Below, piece after piece: positions 25,936-40,330 of a stretch of 64,000 nucleotides of DNA. The stretch is from Spirodela intermedia. Taxonomy: Eukaryota; Streptophyta; Magnoliopsida; Alismatales; Araceae. The notes beneath the pieces were generated by a model that saw only the letters and a list, made by a program, of their open reading frames with translations, did no database searches and had not been told where the DNA came from. The stretch lies in NCBI GenBank assembly GCA_902729315.2, contig LR746276.1:2342669-2406668 (forward strand), given 5' to 3'. Numbering within the stretch: position 1 is the first letter of the stretch; every line of letters starts with the position of its first letter. A program made the translations under genes and the position numbers.

Positions 25936-28313
25936 GTACGGCCGTCGATCTATATTCTCCCACGCACATTAACTTAGATCTTATGAGAGTCGATGATCCA
26001 TTGCAATATTAAATGAAAAATATGAGTGCTTTTTCATGTTTGATCGGGATTATCTAGCTTTAAATTTCTCATTTAGGTTGATAGGGCTTCTTTGACCTCG
26101 GACTTGCCTTGGGAGCATTCTGAACTCGAGTCAAAATGGTTTCTAACTTGCACAATTTGGAGTCCGTTATTCAATTTACGAATTTGGTTCAAATTTTTGA
26201 AATAGAGAGTTGATGAGGCTCGTTATCCTTCGGGTAAATTTCAAAATGACTCGCAGAAATGTTGACTCTGATGATCCAACAAATAGGATGACATTTTCAG
26301 TTCTCTCGCTCATGTGAATTTGATGATTGCTAGGCACTTAGCTTCGCAGGACTCGATGGAAATACTTTCCTTCAAATGTAATAATTCAACTTTGTAAATA
26401 ATTGTTTCAAATGTATTTTATGAAATAACAGGAATGAGGCTAATCTCTTTCATCCTTTCTCTCTTAAAAGCGAGTAGGGTGGAGCTTTATTTTATGACAA
26501 CTAATATGCTGTGATACATTAGGTTTTTAAACAAGTTTTGGTTACTTGAGTAGATTTGGAGACCCTCACAAGGTCGAGCATTGTGGCATTTCCATTGCCA
26601 GAGAGACAACGGAAATTGTCCTAAATGGGAATCCGATCGTATATTGTTGGAAAAATACACTTAAATAATGTGTTTCCTTGGGAGCTCAACATATTTGCAT
26701 TTGGCTGATCATTCTCATCATAGATTGGGTGCTGCGTCTTCGAATTTTTTTGTTAAATTCTTTTAGGTATGATATACTAATTTACATGCTTATCCATTTA
26801 TAATGTGAGTTGTGGCAAGCATTTCCTCTTTAACCCTTGATGGCCCATAGCAGTCTATTTCTGCATGTAGTGTCCTCCTAAATACTGGAGAACATAACAT
26901 CCTTAGAGAAAAATGGCTAGGTTTTTTTATTGCGCTGTGCTGGGAGGATTCTGGTGTTCAAGAATCAGAGAGAACTTAGAATACAAATAGTCTGGAAGAC
27001 CGAAGATCTCTGTCATCTACTTGCTGAACGTTCATTGCAGATTTCAGATTTAGACTTGTAGAAGTTAACATGGGAAACAGGAGTCATGCTCACGGTTTTA
27101 TCACCCTGCTTCACAATCATCGATTTAAGAATTTCATCTCCTTTGAAAGTGAATGTCTTGCTGTGGAGAACTTAACGTGATCTCTTGATTGTGACAAACT
27201 AGATCTTCTTTTGAATAGGATAGCCACCTCATGCGGCCAATGTAAAGAAATGGAGGATGTGAACCACTTTTTCTTATGATTCTCCAAACGCCAGATTGTG
27301 ACAAGGATCACGTATCACCTTCTAGAAGCTCTAGAGGAGATAGGGAGGGGCTGAGAGTTTAATATTTTTATCATGGTACAACACTTACAAAAAGAAGTCC
27401 ATGGCCACTTACAAAAATGTTCCCTACCTGTATACAAATAGTATTCTATGGCGACTTACAGAAATATTCCTTAGCTGTATGTCCTGTCCTTCGATAATGC
27501 TGCATTTCCATTGTGCACAGATCAGTAAGCATACGCCTCCATAATATTTGTTGATGTTGAAGGTTTTGTTTCGAGTTGTAAGGCATAAGGACAATGTCTT
27601 TTGTGTACTAAGGCATACCTTTCTTAATCCATTAAATGGAAGGTGCGTGGATATTTGGGCTGTTTCTTTTGCCATTTCGAGGGACTTATTGCCAATCTCT
27701 GGTCAGTTTTGACTATCGAGTCCTACTACTTTCTCACTCTGTCTCTTGTGACACTTCAGCACATTGTCTTATCGATAGTCAGTAAATTCCGTTCGGTTCT
27801 TCCTCTCTGAATACCAATGCAGGATTTTCTTTCCTTGGTAGTTATCTGAGGTTGTTTTTTAGACTTTCTAAATTTTAATTGATTCTGTAGAAAATTTCCT
27901 GCTAGCTTTGAATATCAGATACTTTTATTGCTCTCTCCTGCTTTTAGGACCTCCAGTCTTATCCATATTTATTATGTCATCTTATCGGGAACCATGTTGT
28001 AGTTGCAAAGGTGAGAAGTCAAGTCCTGAATTCTATCATATATTTCTAATAATAGAGAACATAAAATGAGAGTATGTTAAAATCGGGATATATGTGATAA
28101 TTTCTCTTTGTATCATATATGCCCATTATGTGAACATTTTTTTCCCATTTGGATCTTGTACTCAGAAATGCATCCACTTCTTAGTTATGATGTTTCTATG
28201 TTTTTTTAATGCTTTTCAATTTCATGACGTAGACGTTTTGTTTAATTTTCTTTTTTCATCCACCAATTTTTTCATGGGCAATGGAATGATGAAATGATGT
28301 TTTTCATGTTTAG
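25936..28313 (+). other. Leader intron of the P5A ATPase gene
   Basis: No coding signal. The most likely acceptor is TTTTCATGTTTAG, ending at 28313, 71 bases before the ATG. Weaker AG sites lie closer to the ATG. No transposon features were recognised. Confidence 0.45.
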
Positions 28314-28384
28314 TGTACGTGGTTGATAGGTGAGACTGTTAGTTGCTTCAAGGTCATAATAGTTGAAGGCATTGGAGGGGCAAG

Positions 28385-31300
28385 ATGCCGAAGTTTCATG
28401 TTGGTGGGAAAGTAGTAGAAGGGATTGACTTGCTGAAGAGGAGACACTGGACCTTGCGCCTGGATGCGTGGCCATTTGCCATCCTCTATGTTGCTTGGCT
28501 ATTCACAGTGGTTCCAAGTATAGATATTACTGACGCTATTATTGTTCTCGGTGGACTTCTGGTTTCTCATATTCTGGTGCTGCTTTTTACTGCTTGGTCA
28601 GTGGATTTCAGGTGTTTTGTCCAGTTCAATAAGGTACAATCATGACCCTTGTTTCAGGATTATTGTTCATCAAATTAAGTATGGCTAATTGACAGTTGGT
28701 GTCGGGTATATTATAAGATATCTCCTCTGTAAATACCACACTGTGTTGCTCATTGCACTTTTCTTTGCTGTAAAAGTTACATTTTCACCTGCTATTCATA
28801 AGGGTTTAATGAGATTCGGGCCTCATGAGTAATTTATTCAGGCTTTTAGAATAGTGAAAATCATAAAAGTCAAAGCCGTCTGGTTAGTTAGGATTTTATT
28901 TGGAGTCATTACCATGGGATCCATGAAACTGAATTTTCGTATGTTGTTTTTTTCGTAGGCTGACTAAGGCACAAATTTTACTTTGATTACTGTTTCAATG
29001 CTAGGTTGAAGCTGTCCACCTTGCAGATGCGTGCAAAGTAACCCCTGCTAAATTTTCTGGTTCTAAGGAAATAGTTCCACTCCTCTTTCGTAAGCCTGTA
29101 AGTGCTATTTTTCCCTATTATGCGACAAGTTTTCTTCAGATTTTATACGATTTACATAAATGACCAGTGACACAATCTAGATCCAAGTGGTGATTTTGTA
29201 AGTCAAATATATACGCTAGAAAGTTTCAGTTATGCTTCATATGGAGACCGAAGTCAAACTTACATGAATCTTGACTGGTAGAAAAAAAATTATGCTTGGA
29301 ATTTCAACATACACATTAAACATTTTGCTCCAAAAGTTTATCGTTCTTTGTAACATCCAAGTGTCAGTGAATCACATTTGATCTCACTTTGTGGTTCGGA
29401 TATCTGCAAGGTGCTTGAGGCCTTATTTATGTTAAAGATGGCACCTTTACCTTTTGTGAACAAACTATTTGACTATGAATCTCAAAAAACTTTGCTAAAT
29501 TATGTACTCATCTTAAAAGGAATTTGAGGTTCAGAATTTGTGCTATGCAATTCATTTATAATGCAACTGAGTGATGTATAACCATGAGTCCCAAGGCAGG
29601 ATGCAGAAGCCATAGTACGAGATGCTAAAGTGTCTAAATAAATATTTTTGATGGGGTGACTCTAATAAGCCTTGAGTGTGGATGATGAATATCATTAGAT
29701 TTTATTTATTAAATAGTTAATAAAGAGTTGGATTCGCTGATACTATTCATTCCGAATTTAAATCTGTAAATACATAAGTAATACATCGACCTGGAGTTGT
29801 ACTTTGTGTAATAATCTAGTGTTGTACACCTGTATTGTGATGGACATCTTGTAATATGGTTTCCATTCACTTCCTGAACTTTCAATCACAATTTGTGTGC
29901 TGAAAAGAGCATTCTAGAGTGTAACTTTATCAATGACTAGAACTACTATCATAAGGTTGTACGTACTTTGCTGACATAGATAAGTACTGGCGGACATACA
30001 GGCCAGACATGGAAATTATTAAAAAAAATACTCCATGCAGAGGAAGGATATGCACATATTTACTGGTACATGTAAGAATGAAATCATTAAAGTTCGTCAC
30101 AGGTTATTGGATAGTTGAGTATGGGTATTTTCAAAGCGCTGAAATCTCATTTTAACGGCTAAATTGAGTGTATTAATAGCGACTGAAATAATAAGATGCA
30201 ACTTTATTATATCCTCTGATTTTTCTTCATTTTCGCGAGATAGATAAATATACGTTCCTTATGAATTAGAAATTGTATTCTAAAAACTGTTTAGTTTGCT
30301 TTTCCCAGACCTGATGCAAAGTTCTTATACACAGAATAGCAACCTTGTTCCCCGTTCTGTTGTGTAGCTTGTATCTCTCTTGTATTTAGTAGATGAGCTT
30401 TTCTTTTTCGGGTCCTTTTTTGTCTAGTTGGCAGGTTCTTCGGCAGGGGATGGAGAAGAAATTTATTTTGACTTCAGAAAGCAGCACTTCATTTTTTCAA
30501 AGGAAGGAGTTTTTTGTAAACTCCCTTACCCTACGAAAGAGACATTTGGGTATTATCTGAGGAACACTGGACATGGATCTGAAGCCAAAGTTACTGCTGC
30601 AGCTGAGAAATGGGGAAGAAATGCGTAAGTGTTCTCATTCTCGTCAATCAGACTATGAATCCGTTCATCTTTATAGTAATAAATTATATGGCGCTAGTAG
30701 TGGTCTCTCTTGTATGGAAGTGCTCTGCACATGTATACCTTTAATGTTTTATTTCTAGAGGCATTAAAAGAATCACAGGTTAAATTAGAAGTTATAAATC
30801 ATGCCGTGCATTGCAGTTCTTTCTTTTGATCTAAGTTAATAGTTAATGCTAATGTTCCATTCCACAGTAATAAAAACACATGATTCATTACACTTAGGAA
30901 AAGTAGACCATGCATACTTGGCTAATCAAACTGTTATGCCCCTAATCCGTTCATATTTGAGTGCCTCAGATGCTTTGAGTGCTATTTCATTGTGAGTATT
31001 ATGTTTTCCCATGAATCGATGTATTTCAATATTCTTGGGGCATTCGCAAAATATTGTTGTACTGTAATTATTGTGACTATTATCTTTTTATCAAGAGTGA
31101 AGGTTCTGGAATAAGATGTATTTCAATATGCGTGCAATGCCATTTCATGTTGTTGACGAAGGATTTGATCAACCATGGTTGTAGTTATTTTTCACTAGCA
31201 ATGATTTAAGAAGTACGTACTTTGAGATGCTTATAATGTAATTTCCGTGTATCCATAAACTTTTTATTCCTGCGTTTGAGTTATCAATTTTTTTCATTTA

Positions 31301-34300
31301 TGGATTCGGCAACTTAGATGTCATATTGACGAATATGTGGTTACCTCCAACATGATAAACTTGTTTTATCAATTCATGAATTGGACATCATCCTATGTCA
31401 TAGAGTTTTCATCTTATCTCTGCTTACGTGCAAGGGTGAGCTAGGATTTTTGGCACTTTCTTTTTGAGAGGTGTTGTAGGATCTGGATCAATACATGGAA
31501 GTGTCAACTCAATTCTTTTCTTCTTCCATTCTACATAGGTTCGAATACCCAAAACCAACATTTCAGAAATTGATGAAAGAGCAGTGTATGGAGCCATTCT
31601 TTGTCTTCCAGGTTAATCACATTACTAGTATCTGTGCTGCCATTATCTTCCGTCTTCAAAGTTCTGTAGTGTTTGACACTGATCTGCATGTTCAGGTTTT
31701 CTGTGTGGGGCTTTGGTGTATGGATGAATACTGGTACTACAGTCTGTTCACGCTTTTCATGTTATTCCTGTTTGAATCAACAATGGCAAAGAGTAGATTA
31801 AAGACTCTTACAGAGCTGAGGCGTGTAAGTGTGGATTCTCAGACACTGATGGTCCATCGCTGTGGGAAGTACGTCTAGACACTGATCACAATCTTGTGGC
31901 CTTTGTCCAAGGGTTCAGTAGGTAATCATATTGTATTTCTTGCCTGTAGGTGGGTGAAAGTTTCTGGAACTGATCTTCTTCCTGGAGATGTGGTTTCAAT
32001 CGGCCGCTACTCTGGCCAGAATGGGGATGAGAAGACAGTTCCTGCAGACATGTTAATCTTAGCTGGAAATGCTATTGTAAATGAAGCCATTCTCACGGGC
32101 GAGTCTACTCCTCAGTGGAAGGTGGTCTTGTATTGCTTGTTATATACACTTTTGTGCTAAGTATTTTAGCAATTTCTTTTTTTGAAAGTTCTAATCAAAG
32201 TCATGCTTTCCTAGAATTTGCCAAAAAATGCTTTTCTAGTTATTGGCTAATTTAACTAAGAATGGTTGCAATTTATTTCGTTCAAACTTCTTCTCGTCGT
32301 TGGATGAAACTTCTGGCTGATGGTCTAGGTTCACAATGAGGTCTTGTTTGGCTTTTTTCCTGCTCGATCCTTGCTGTTAACAAAACGTACATAGTAGTTA
32401 TGTATCATGCATCACGTTCATTTACTCGGAGTGTGATGCATGTTGAAGGAAATCCTTTTTTCTATGATTTCTTTTTCCGAAAGAAAATTTAAGAAAAACG
32501 GAGAAGTATATATATGTATGTGTGTGAACTCTGACTATATTTTATCCTACTTCAAGATGGTATATGACGACATCTGCATCATAAATTCTCGTTTCTTTGG
32601 CAAGTATTCTGTTAACACCCTTCTATATCCTTACCTCTTCCTCGGTTGATTGTGAAATGAATAAACCTTCTTCTTGGGTCATGGTGTAAGTTAAAAACAT
32701 TCATTATCTTATGCACATGGGAAGTAAAGCAAAAAATGCCCGATCTTTTTGAAGAATTCAACCAAGAATTTGTTTGCCTATTATTCTGCCACCGTTTGAG
32801 TACTAGTTCTATACCGCAGTAGCTGATGGGAAGATATCAATCATATATTTCATTGCTTGCCACTTATCTGGGAACGATTCTTTTGCTTAACGTGATTGTT
32901 ACGTATTTGCTTGACCATGGACTCAACATTAGCTTCTTATTCTCCAATCTCTTTTGTTGGAGACTGTGGCAGAAATATTTTTGTTGTGGACAAGGTTGTT
33001 TTGTGCTGAATAATATTTGGAACTTTCGCTGGTTTCATTGGATTTATCATTATAATTTGCGTCGTTGAATTTTTCATGTAAGTTTGTCATTAGGATGACC
33101 GCATTATTGTAATGCTTTTTTTTAGGAAGCGTTCCTTTTATTCGGAGTGTGTAATTATACTAACAATAAACTCTTATCATTCTGATACATTGTTATTAAT
33201 AGCAACTTGCGAATTATTTCCTCTAAAGCTCAGATGACTCCTCACTAGGTTTCAATTAAGGGCCGGGGAGTCGAGGAGAAATTATCTGCGAGACGAGATA
33301 AAACTCATGTTCTATTTGGAGGGACCAAAATATTACAGCACACTCCAGATAAGGTAGTTCGCTTGTTTCACTTTTATTTTCTGCAGCAGATTAAGTCTCA
33401 CTTCTTTTCTTTTTCCTTTTGGCTTCAGTTGGGACATATTAAGACACCTGACGGAGGATGCCTGGCTGTTGTGTTACGCACTGGATTCGAAACAAGCCAA
33501 GGAAAACTGATGCGTACAATCCTGTTTTCTACAGAAAGAGTGTGTGTCCACTGAAAGGCTATAGTCCTGCTTGCTTTGTTGATAGGATTTCCGCTAAGTC
33601 TCAATTACCATTTCAGGTTACTGCAAATAGTTGGGAAAGTGGGCTATTTATTCTTTTCTTGGTCGTGTTTGCCATAATTGCTGCTGGTTATGTGCTTAAA
33701 AAGGTACTAAATTAGATAGTCATCAGCAGTGGTCATCAGATTGAGAGGATGAAGTTTGGATAACCACTAAATTGGATGTCTGCAGGGACTGGAAGATCCA
33801 ACAAGGAGTAGATACAAACTTTTCTTAAGCTGTTCGTTGATCATCACTTCTGTAATCCCCCCTGAATTACCAATGGAGCTGTCAATTGCTGTTAATACAT
33901 CTTTAATTGCACTAGCTCGTCGTGGAATATTCTGCACAGAACCTTTTCGAATACCGTTCGCTGGGAAGGTTGGTTGATGGTTTAGAGAAAAATGATGGGC
34001 TTATCTTAGTTTCATGCTGCATTGTTGTGCTGTTCTGTCTGAACTGTTGAGTCATTGCATTTATCCAGGTTGACATTTGCTGCTTTGACAAAACAGGAAC
34101 TCTCACATCTGATGATATGGTATGGCATTCAATAGAATTTGAAATGAGTTCTGCCTTCAAATTCTGAATTTTTATTTTGTGCTGTGTTTCAGGAGTTTAG
34201 AGGAGTTTCTGGTTTCAAAGATAGTGAAAGTTTAGAGACAGATATGAGCAGTGTCCCTTCACGCACTATAGAAGTTCTTGCTTCTTGCCATGCTTTGGTC

Positions 34301-37300
34301 TTTGTGGACAATAAACTGGTATGCTATTATAATTACGAAAAACACTGGCGTGCATATTTCTCTTTTCCATATGAATAAGTTCAAGAATTCTTCCCGTAAT
34401 TATAATGATACGGTTTTTTCCTATTATCTGTTCTCTTTCTTGGTTTCAGGTTGGTGATCCTCTTGAAAAGGCTGCACTTAAAGGGATAGACTGGGTTTAC
34501 ACATCTGATGAGAAGGCCATGCCCAAAAAGTAGGTTTACGGCATTTCTCCTGTAAACTTATGTTGATATGCGTAGCCATTGTTAATCATTATAATTAAAA
34601 TATATTTATGGCATGATCTTCTCATTATTTACGACCTGATCTTCTCGTTAAAATGCCACCTGTGTTTCATTGCTTAATCTTTTGACCCCGGGATAACAAT
34701 GTCTTTGTTGCAGTCTTCATAATGGTTAGGTTTCTTTTGGCCCAGTCTTTTATAAGCTGACTACGGCCTTAGCTGTATCAATTCTTAGGAATAAAGTAGC
34801 TGCTTGAATCTTTCCTGTCTTTCATGTGCTGTAAGGTCTACTCTTATCAATGATAGTATTTTACGGATAAAATAGCTTCAAAATCATTCCTGTAGTCATT
34901 TTACTATAATTAGACTGCCTCTAGTAACTAAGTACCAGGTTTTTCCAATTTAGCTGCTTCACTTGTATCTTCCAAATTGTATTAGAAGAAATCTTTGAGT
35001 TGTTTTTTGTGTTTATCCTCAAGCTTTGCCAGGGTTTCAGTGCATTTGGTTTTCTTATGACTTCGCGATTGAAGGTCATCTGCTTGTTCTCTGTGATTTA
35101 ATTTCCATCTTTAATACAGCAGGCCAGGTAGTCATTCTGTGCAGATCGTCCAGAGGCACCACTTTGCGTCACACTTAAAGAGAATGGCTGTTATTGTGCG
35201 TATTCAGGAAGGATTCTTTGCCTTTGTCAAGGTATGGTGATTGCATAAAAGTTTTGATAGTACTTACCGAAACTTGTCCTCACTTTCGTTTCATTTTCAT
35301 ATATATTCTTTTGTCCCCTATGTTTTATAGATTTTTCTTTCTGGAAGTTCTTTATATCATTTATTATACCTCTTTTCTTTTTTTTGTGTATACTTAGTAT
35401 TTTCTGCGTCAGTCTCGAAGAAAAGGGATTGTTTATGTACCTCTGCTGTTCAACAAGTTGATCGTGGGAGTCTTCATGGATACCATGCTTTCTTTTTGGT
35501 GGACGTTTTTCTTCTTTAACAGTGGCGCTTCAATTCTCTTATCAGTCTCAATATTGATTTAGCATTTGTTCAGATTGTTCATTCGTCTCCTTTCAAGCTT
35601 ATGTGAACCTTTCATACAGGAGTTACATGAGATCAAAGAAATTCTTTTTGTGGTCAACTTTATAAAGAATAACCTGCTTATCATGTCATAATCGTTGTGC
35701 ACGAGTCTCTATTTCGTTTGTGATAACTTATTTTCTTCTATCTTAATGGGCAGGGAGCGCCTGAAACTATTCAAGAGAGGCTTACTGATTTGCCACCTTT
35801 CTATGTGGAAACATACAAGAAATATACACGACAGGGGTCTCGAGTGCTGGCTCTTGCTTACAAGGCTCTGCCAGAAATGGCTGTAAGAGTGCTTCCATGC
35901 ATTGATTGCCTTGAAAGCTTGCTATTTATTATTCTTTTTGGCATATTTTGTTTGCTGAAATGGTCCTACAGAAGTGGCTTCACAGAAAGCACATTTTCCT
36001 GAATTCACTTTCTCAAGTATGCTCAAAACATTCATTGCAAGTATTTGTGGCATGAGGTTTGATGAACTCTTAGTGGTTAACTCTTTATAATCCATGATTA
36101 CAAAAGTCGAAATTTACAAGAGCAATATTGGTAGATTCAGTACAGACGCCCCATAAAAAATTGAGTTAATAGGACCTGCACAACAAAAATAACCCATAGT
36201 TCACCTTGTGTGAAGCCTGGATACGAAAATCTAGGCACATATCCTGATGAATGTGGTGGAATTATTACAGACTGTGGCTATAACTTTGTTTCTCACAGGC
36301 CATGCTGGGGGAGAAAGCTCACTGGCCCACTTTGTTGGTTTTTCCTTTTGATTAACCTTCCTATAATTCTCGTGCCTCAAACAGGCGAACATGGTTACAA
36401 GGAGGATCATTCACCTCACTGTTTGATTTTTCTTCCTCCTATTCCAATTCAAAGCAGACTTATCTACCTCCATTTTGCAACCCTGATTGCGTTCAATGCT
36501 GTATATCTTAACGATCCTTTATAGCATACAAGCCATGACATCACATAATTGTTGCAAGGAAACCTCATCACAAATTTTGGATCCTGATGCTCATTTTAAT
36601 ATAGATCAGGCTCATTCCCGACATAATTGCCAGATATGGCGTACTTAGGAATGTATTACTTTTGAGTGTATGAATATGCTCGTTATTTGCCATCAATTTA
36701 CCTTGTCTGGCTATGCTTGGATAACGCATGGCGAATCTGACATTAATTTATCATCCACAGGTTTATTCATTTTTCGTTATCTAGTATTGTATGTTAGATA
36801 ATACCTGTGTAATTTCATCTAAACAGGTAAGTGAAGCTAGAAGTTTGGAGAGAGATTCTGTGGAAAGTGGTCTGTCTTTTGCTGGATTTGCAGTAAGTGG
36901 ACTTCAACTCGCCAAATCAAGCTTTTGATGGCCTATATCTTGCTTGCTTTCCATATCCTCACCAGTTCCCCCAAATAAATGCTTGCCTTGTCTTTACTTC
37001 GGTGCCTGAGCTGTTCCATTGGTAGAATTGAATTTTCTATCAAGCTGATTCTTTGAGCTATGACTCTGCTGTGTTTTTCAGGTCTTTAACTGCCCTATCA
37101 GACCAGATTCCGGGTCTGTTTTGGCTGAATTGAAAGGATCGTCACATGATTTGGTGGGTAACTTTTCTCAAGTTTTCTCAAGCTTTGTTTTTGGTGTCTG
37201 CTTATTTAGCAAATGCTTAAAGTTTTCCGCGCCATGCTATGTAACCATGGAATGCAGTAGTCGGGAAATTTATCATTTAATGGCTCCTTGTATGGAAACT

Positions 37301-39871
37301 CAAAAAGTTCAAGCATGTTTACATATACGGACAAGTCCAACCAATGCATTATTTTGAAAAACCCGATTGAATCGGGACAATTTGTTGAAGAAAGTTGAAA
37401 ACATGGCCCTTTGGCTTCGTATTTATCCTTCCCTTATCTCTAGCCTTATCACCTTTTTAATGACTAGAACTTAACTATCAGCACTAGAAGCCTAAGATGT
37501 TCGACTGAAGATTTCTTTTTAAAAATATTATTTGATGTGGTGGCTCTTTGGGGCGGTGGTATGTAGAATAAGTTGAATTGGTGATTCTGCCACTATGTAT
37601 TCAATGTGACCTGAATCATCTTATTTCCAGTGGGTTTCTAGCTCTGGCTTCATGCGACATAGTTTTGTAATCATATGACAGATGCCAAAACATTTAGTCC
37701 ATAAAATATAGATGTACGACAGTTAGAAAATGAACAAGTCAAAAATATACAAGAACTACATTCTGAAGACGGGGGTCAATAGTATAAGACGCGATATCAC
37801 ATTTTTAGGCATTCAATGGAAGTTCCACTCAACTAATTCTTGGGATGGTCTCTATTGTCATATTATGTCTTTGTTTATTTTTCTAACTTTTCTGTGATGA
37901 CACTGTTGCCCTTTTGTTGAATTCGTTGGTCCTCCTAGGAAAGACTGTTTCATAAATCGTCGAATTCTATTTATTATCATTTTTACCTGGTGAAATTATT
38001 GTATGTATCTTTTTTAGTTATATTCGACGGCAAAGTATACGTTTAAGATGGTTCTTGACTGCAGGTGATGATTACTGGTGATCAAGCCCTGACAGCATGC
38101 TATGTTGCTAGTCAAGTTCATATCATTTCAAAGCCTGCATTGATCCTTGTTCCAACAAAAACTAGAGGGTCTTTTGAGTGGAATTCACCCGATGAAACTG
38201 AAAAGATTCCTTACAGGTACATCCATCAATTTTAGAATGACATTTCCATATATAGGGTATCTCACCATTTCATGAAATAAACTTCACTGTTGTTGCCTTT
38301 TTTGTGCTGCATCGAAGCACTTTTAGTGGATAACACCTATATTACTTTGATCATTTAACACCTGAGTTTGTGTGTATGCAGTGACAAAGAAGTGGACGTC
38401 CTTTCAGATTCGCATGATCTTTGCATTGGTGGTGATTGCTTTGAAATGTTGCAGATGACTAATGCTGTTCTTCAGGTTATTCCTTATGTCAAGGTAATTC
38501 TATAGTGGTATCGATAGTTATTTCAGGATGCTGCTCTTTGTATTTGGTTCATCTCGTTGAAGATCCCAATAACTATGGCTTCAGGTATTTGCCCGGGTTG
38601 CTCCCGAGCAAAAGGAGCTCATCTTGACTACTTTGAAAGCAGTGGGAAGGATGACATTGATGTGTGGAGATGGAACAAATGATGTTGGCGCTCTAAAGCA
38701 GGTATTATTTCTTACCCCCTTGTTGCTACAATCACTCTCCGGTAGTTTTCCTTGCGTTGTTCAAGTTGACAGACGGGTTTGGAATGATATGTACTTGTTT
38801 CCTCAGGCCCATGTCGGTGTTGCTCTCCTGAATGCTGTACCCCCTGCTAAATCAGGCGAGTCGTCCTCAGTGTCCAAGACTGATAAAAAATCCGGAAAAA
38901 CAAAGAAGCCAAAGACTCCAGCAGCTGAAGCTTCAAGTTCAAATGGGTTGCCCAGCAACTCAGCTCCAGCAAGTTCCCGCCATCTTACTCCAGCTGAGAA
39001 ACAGCGTCAAAAGCTTCAAAAGATGTTAGATGAGTTGAATGAAGACGGTGATGGCCGGGCGCCGCCCATTGTCAAGCTCGGTGATGCCTCCATGGCCTCT
39101 CCATTCACAGCAAAGCATGCGTCTGTAATGCCGACAGTCGACATCATCCGCCAGGGCAGGAGCACCCTTGTCACCACTCTCCAGATGTTCAAGATCCTTG
39201 GCCTCAACTGCCTTGCAACAGCCTATGTTCTGAGTGTCATGTACTTGGATGGCGTCAAGCTTGGGGACATCCAGGCGACCATAAGTGGAGTATTCACGGC
39301 GGCCTTCTTCCTCTTCATTTCCCATGCACGGCCACTTGAGACCCTTTCGGCTTCCCGGCCCCACCCACATATCTTCTGCTCCTATGTCTTCCTCTCCCTC
39401 CTTGGCCAGTTTGCAATGCACTTGCTGTTTCTGATTTCAGCCGTCAATGAAGCTGGAAAATTCATGCCAGAGGAGTGCATCGAACCAGACTCTGAGTTCC
39501 ACCCGAACCTGGTAAACACTGTGTCCTACATGGTGAACATGATGATCCAGGTGGCCACCTTTGCTGTGAACTACATGGGCCACCCCTTCAACCAGAGCAT
39601 ATCAGAGAACAAGCCCTTCAAGATTGCCTTGTTTTCTGCTGTGGTCTTCTTCACGGTGATCACCTCAGACATTTTCAGGGATCTGAATGACTGGCTGAAG
39701 CTGGTGCCACTGCCAGAGGGGATGCGGGACAAGCTGCTTCTGTGGGCAACTCTCATGTTTCTAGGGTGCTATGCTTGGGAGAGTTTGTTGAGATGGGCAT
39801 TCCCTGGTCGAATGCCTGCATGGAAGAGGAGGCAAAGAAAGGTTGATGATCAACAGAAGAAGGAATTATAA
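28385..39871 (+). CDS. PDR2: P5A-type ATPase (PDR2/MIA, Spf1/ATP13A1 family)
   Basis: ER-membrane P-type ATPase; the family extracts misplaced transmembrane helices, and in Arabidopsis it affects phosphate-starvation root response and pollen. Twenty-one in-phase coding exons: 28385-28633, 29005-29097, 30428-30624, 31539-31611, 31696-31868, 31950-32121, 33249-33353, 33429-33539, 33617-33703, 33786-33968, 34069-34119, 34193-34318, 34450-34529, 35120-35231, 35754-35882, 36827-36892, 37082-37153, 38065-38216, 38382-38493, 38585-38701, 38807-39871. The product is 1174 residues, matching the family (~1,180). Visible: an N-terminal hairpin of two membrane helices (about 24-65), actuator LTGES (310-314), P5A signature PPELP in M4 (445-449), phosphorylation motif DKTGT (Asp488), hinge GDGTND (809-814), a Ser/Lys/Pro-rich insert (about 832-875) and C-terminal membrane helices. 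It ends KKEL, fitting a KKxx ER-retrieval signal. All key catalytic motifs are intact. Confidence 0.97.
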
Positions 39872-40330
39872 CTTACAACGGATGGAATTTATCTCTGGCA
39901 ATGTCTGCAGGTGACAGAACAAGAAGCGGTTGATCTACTCCCCCTATGAACATTCAGTTGAATTCTTCTCTTACTTTAGCTCAGCAGCTCTTGCTCCAGA
40001 AGAAGCTTGTCCTGTGGTCAAACATGCCCTCTTTTCTCTTTTTCAAAATTTATGTGAGCTCTTCTTCTGCTCTTCAATTCAGTTTTGCGATAAATGTTTC
40101 ACTGCAAAGTGGATGTTGGAGTGGTAACTTGGGTGCGAAAATGCAAAATACGTCTGATTAGAACTTGGATCTTTGACCTTCTGGATCATCTCTTTTGACT
40201 GTTTTGATCTCATCTTACTGATCTTCCCCATCCCAGATTGTCGCTCGCCTCTTTTATTAACTCACTTTGTGGGCATTATATTCTCAGAATTTGGGCTCAA
40301 ACTTGATCATAATAAATATCAAGACTAATA
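39872..40330 (+). other. 3' UTR of the P5A ATPase gene
   Basis: Follows the TAA stop. A candidate AATAAA signal is at 40311-40316. Short ORFs here are not credible genes. Confidence 0.55.

Noticed and set aside
25628-25969. ORFs of 113 (minus) and 90 (plus) codons
   Set aside because: Fall in the GC-rich inferred leader exon of the P5A gene and cross its donor; composition artefact.
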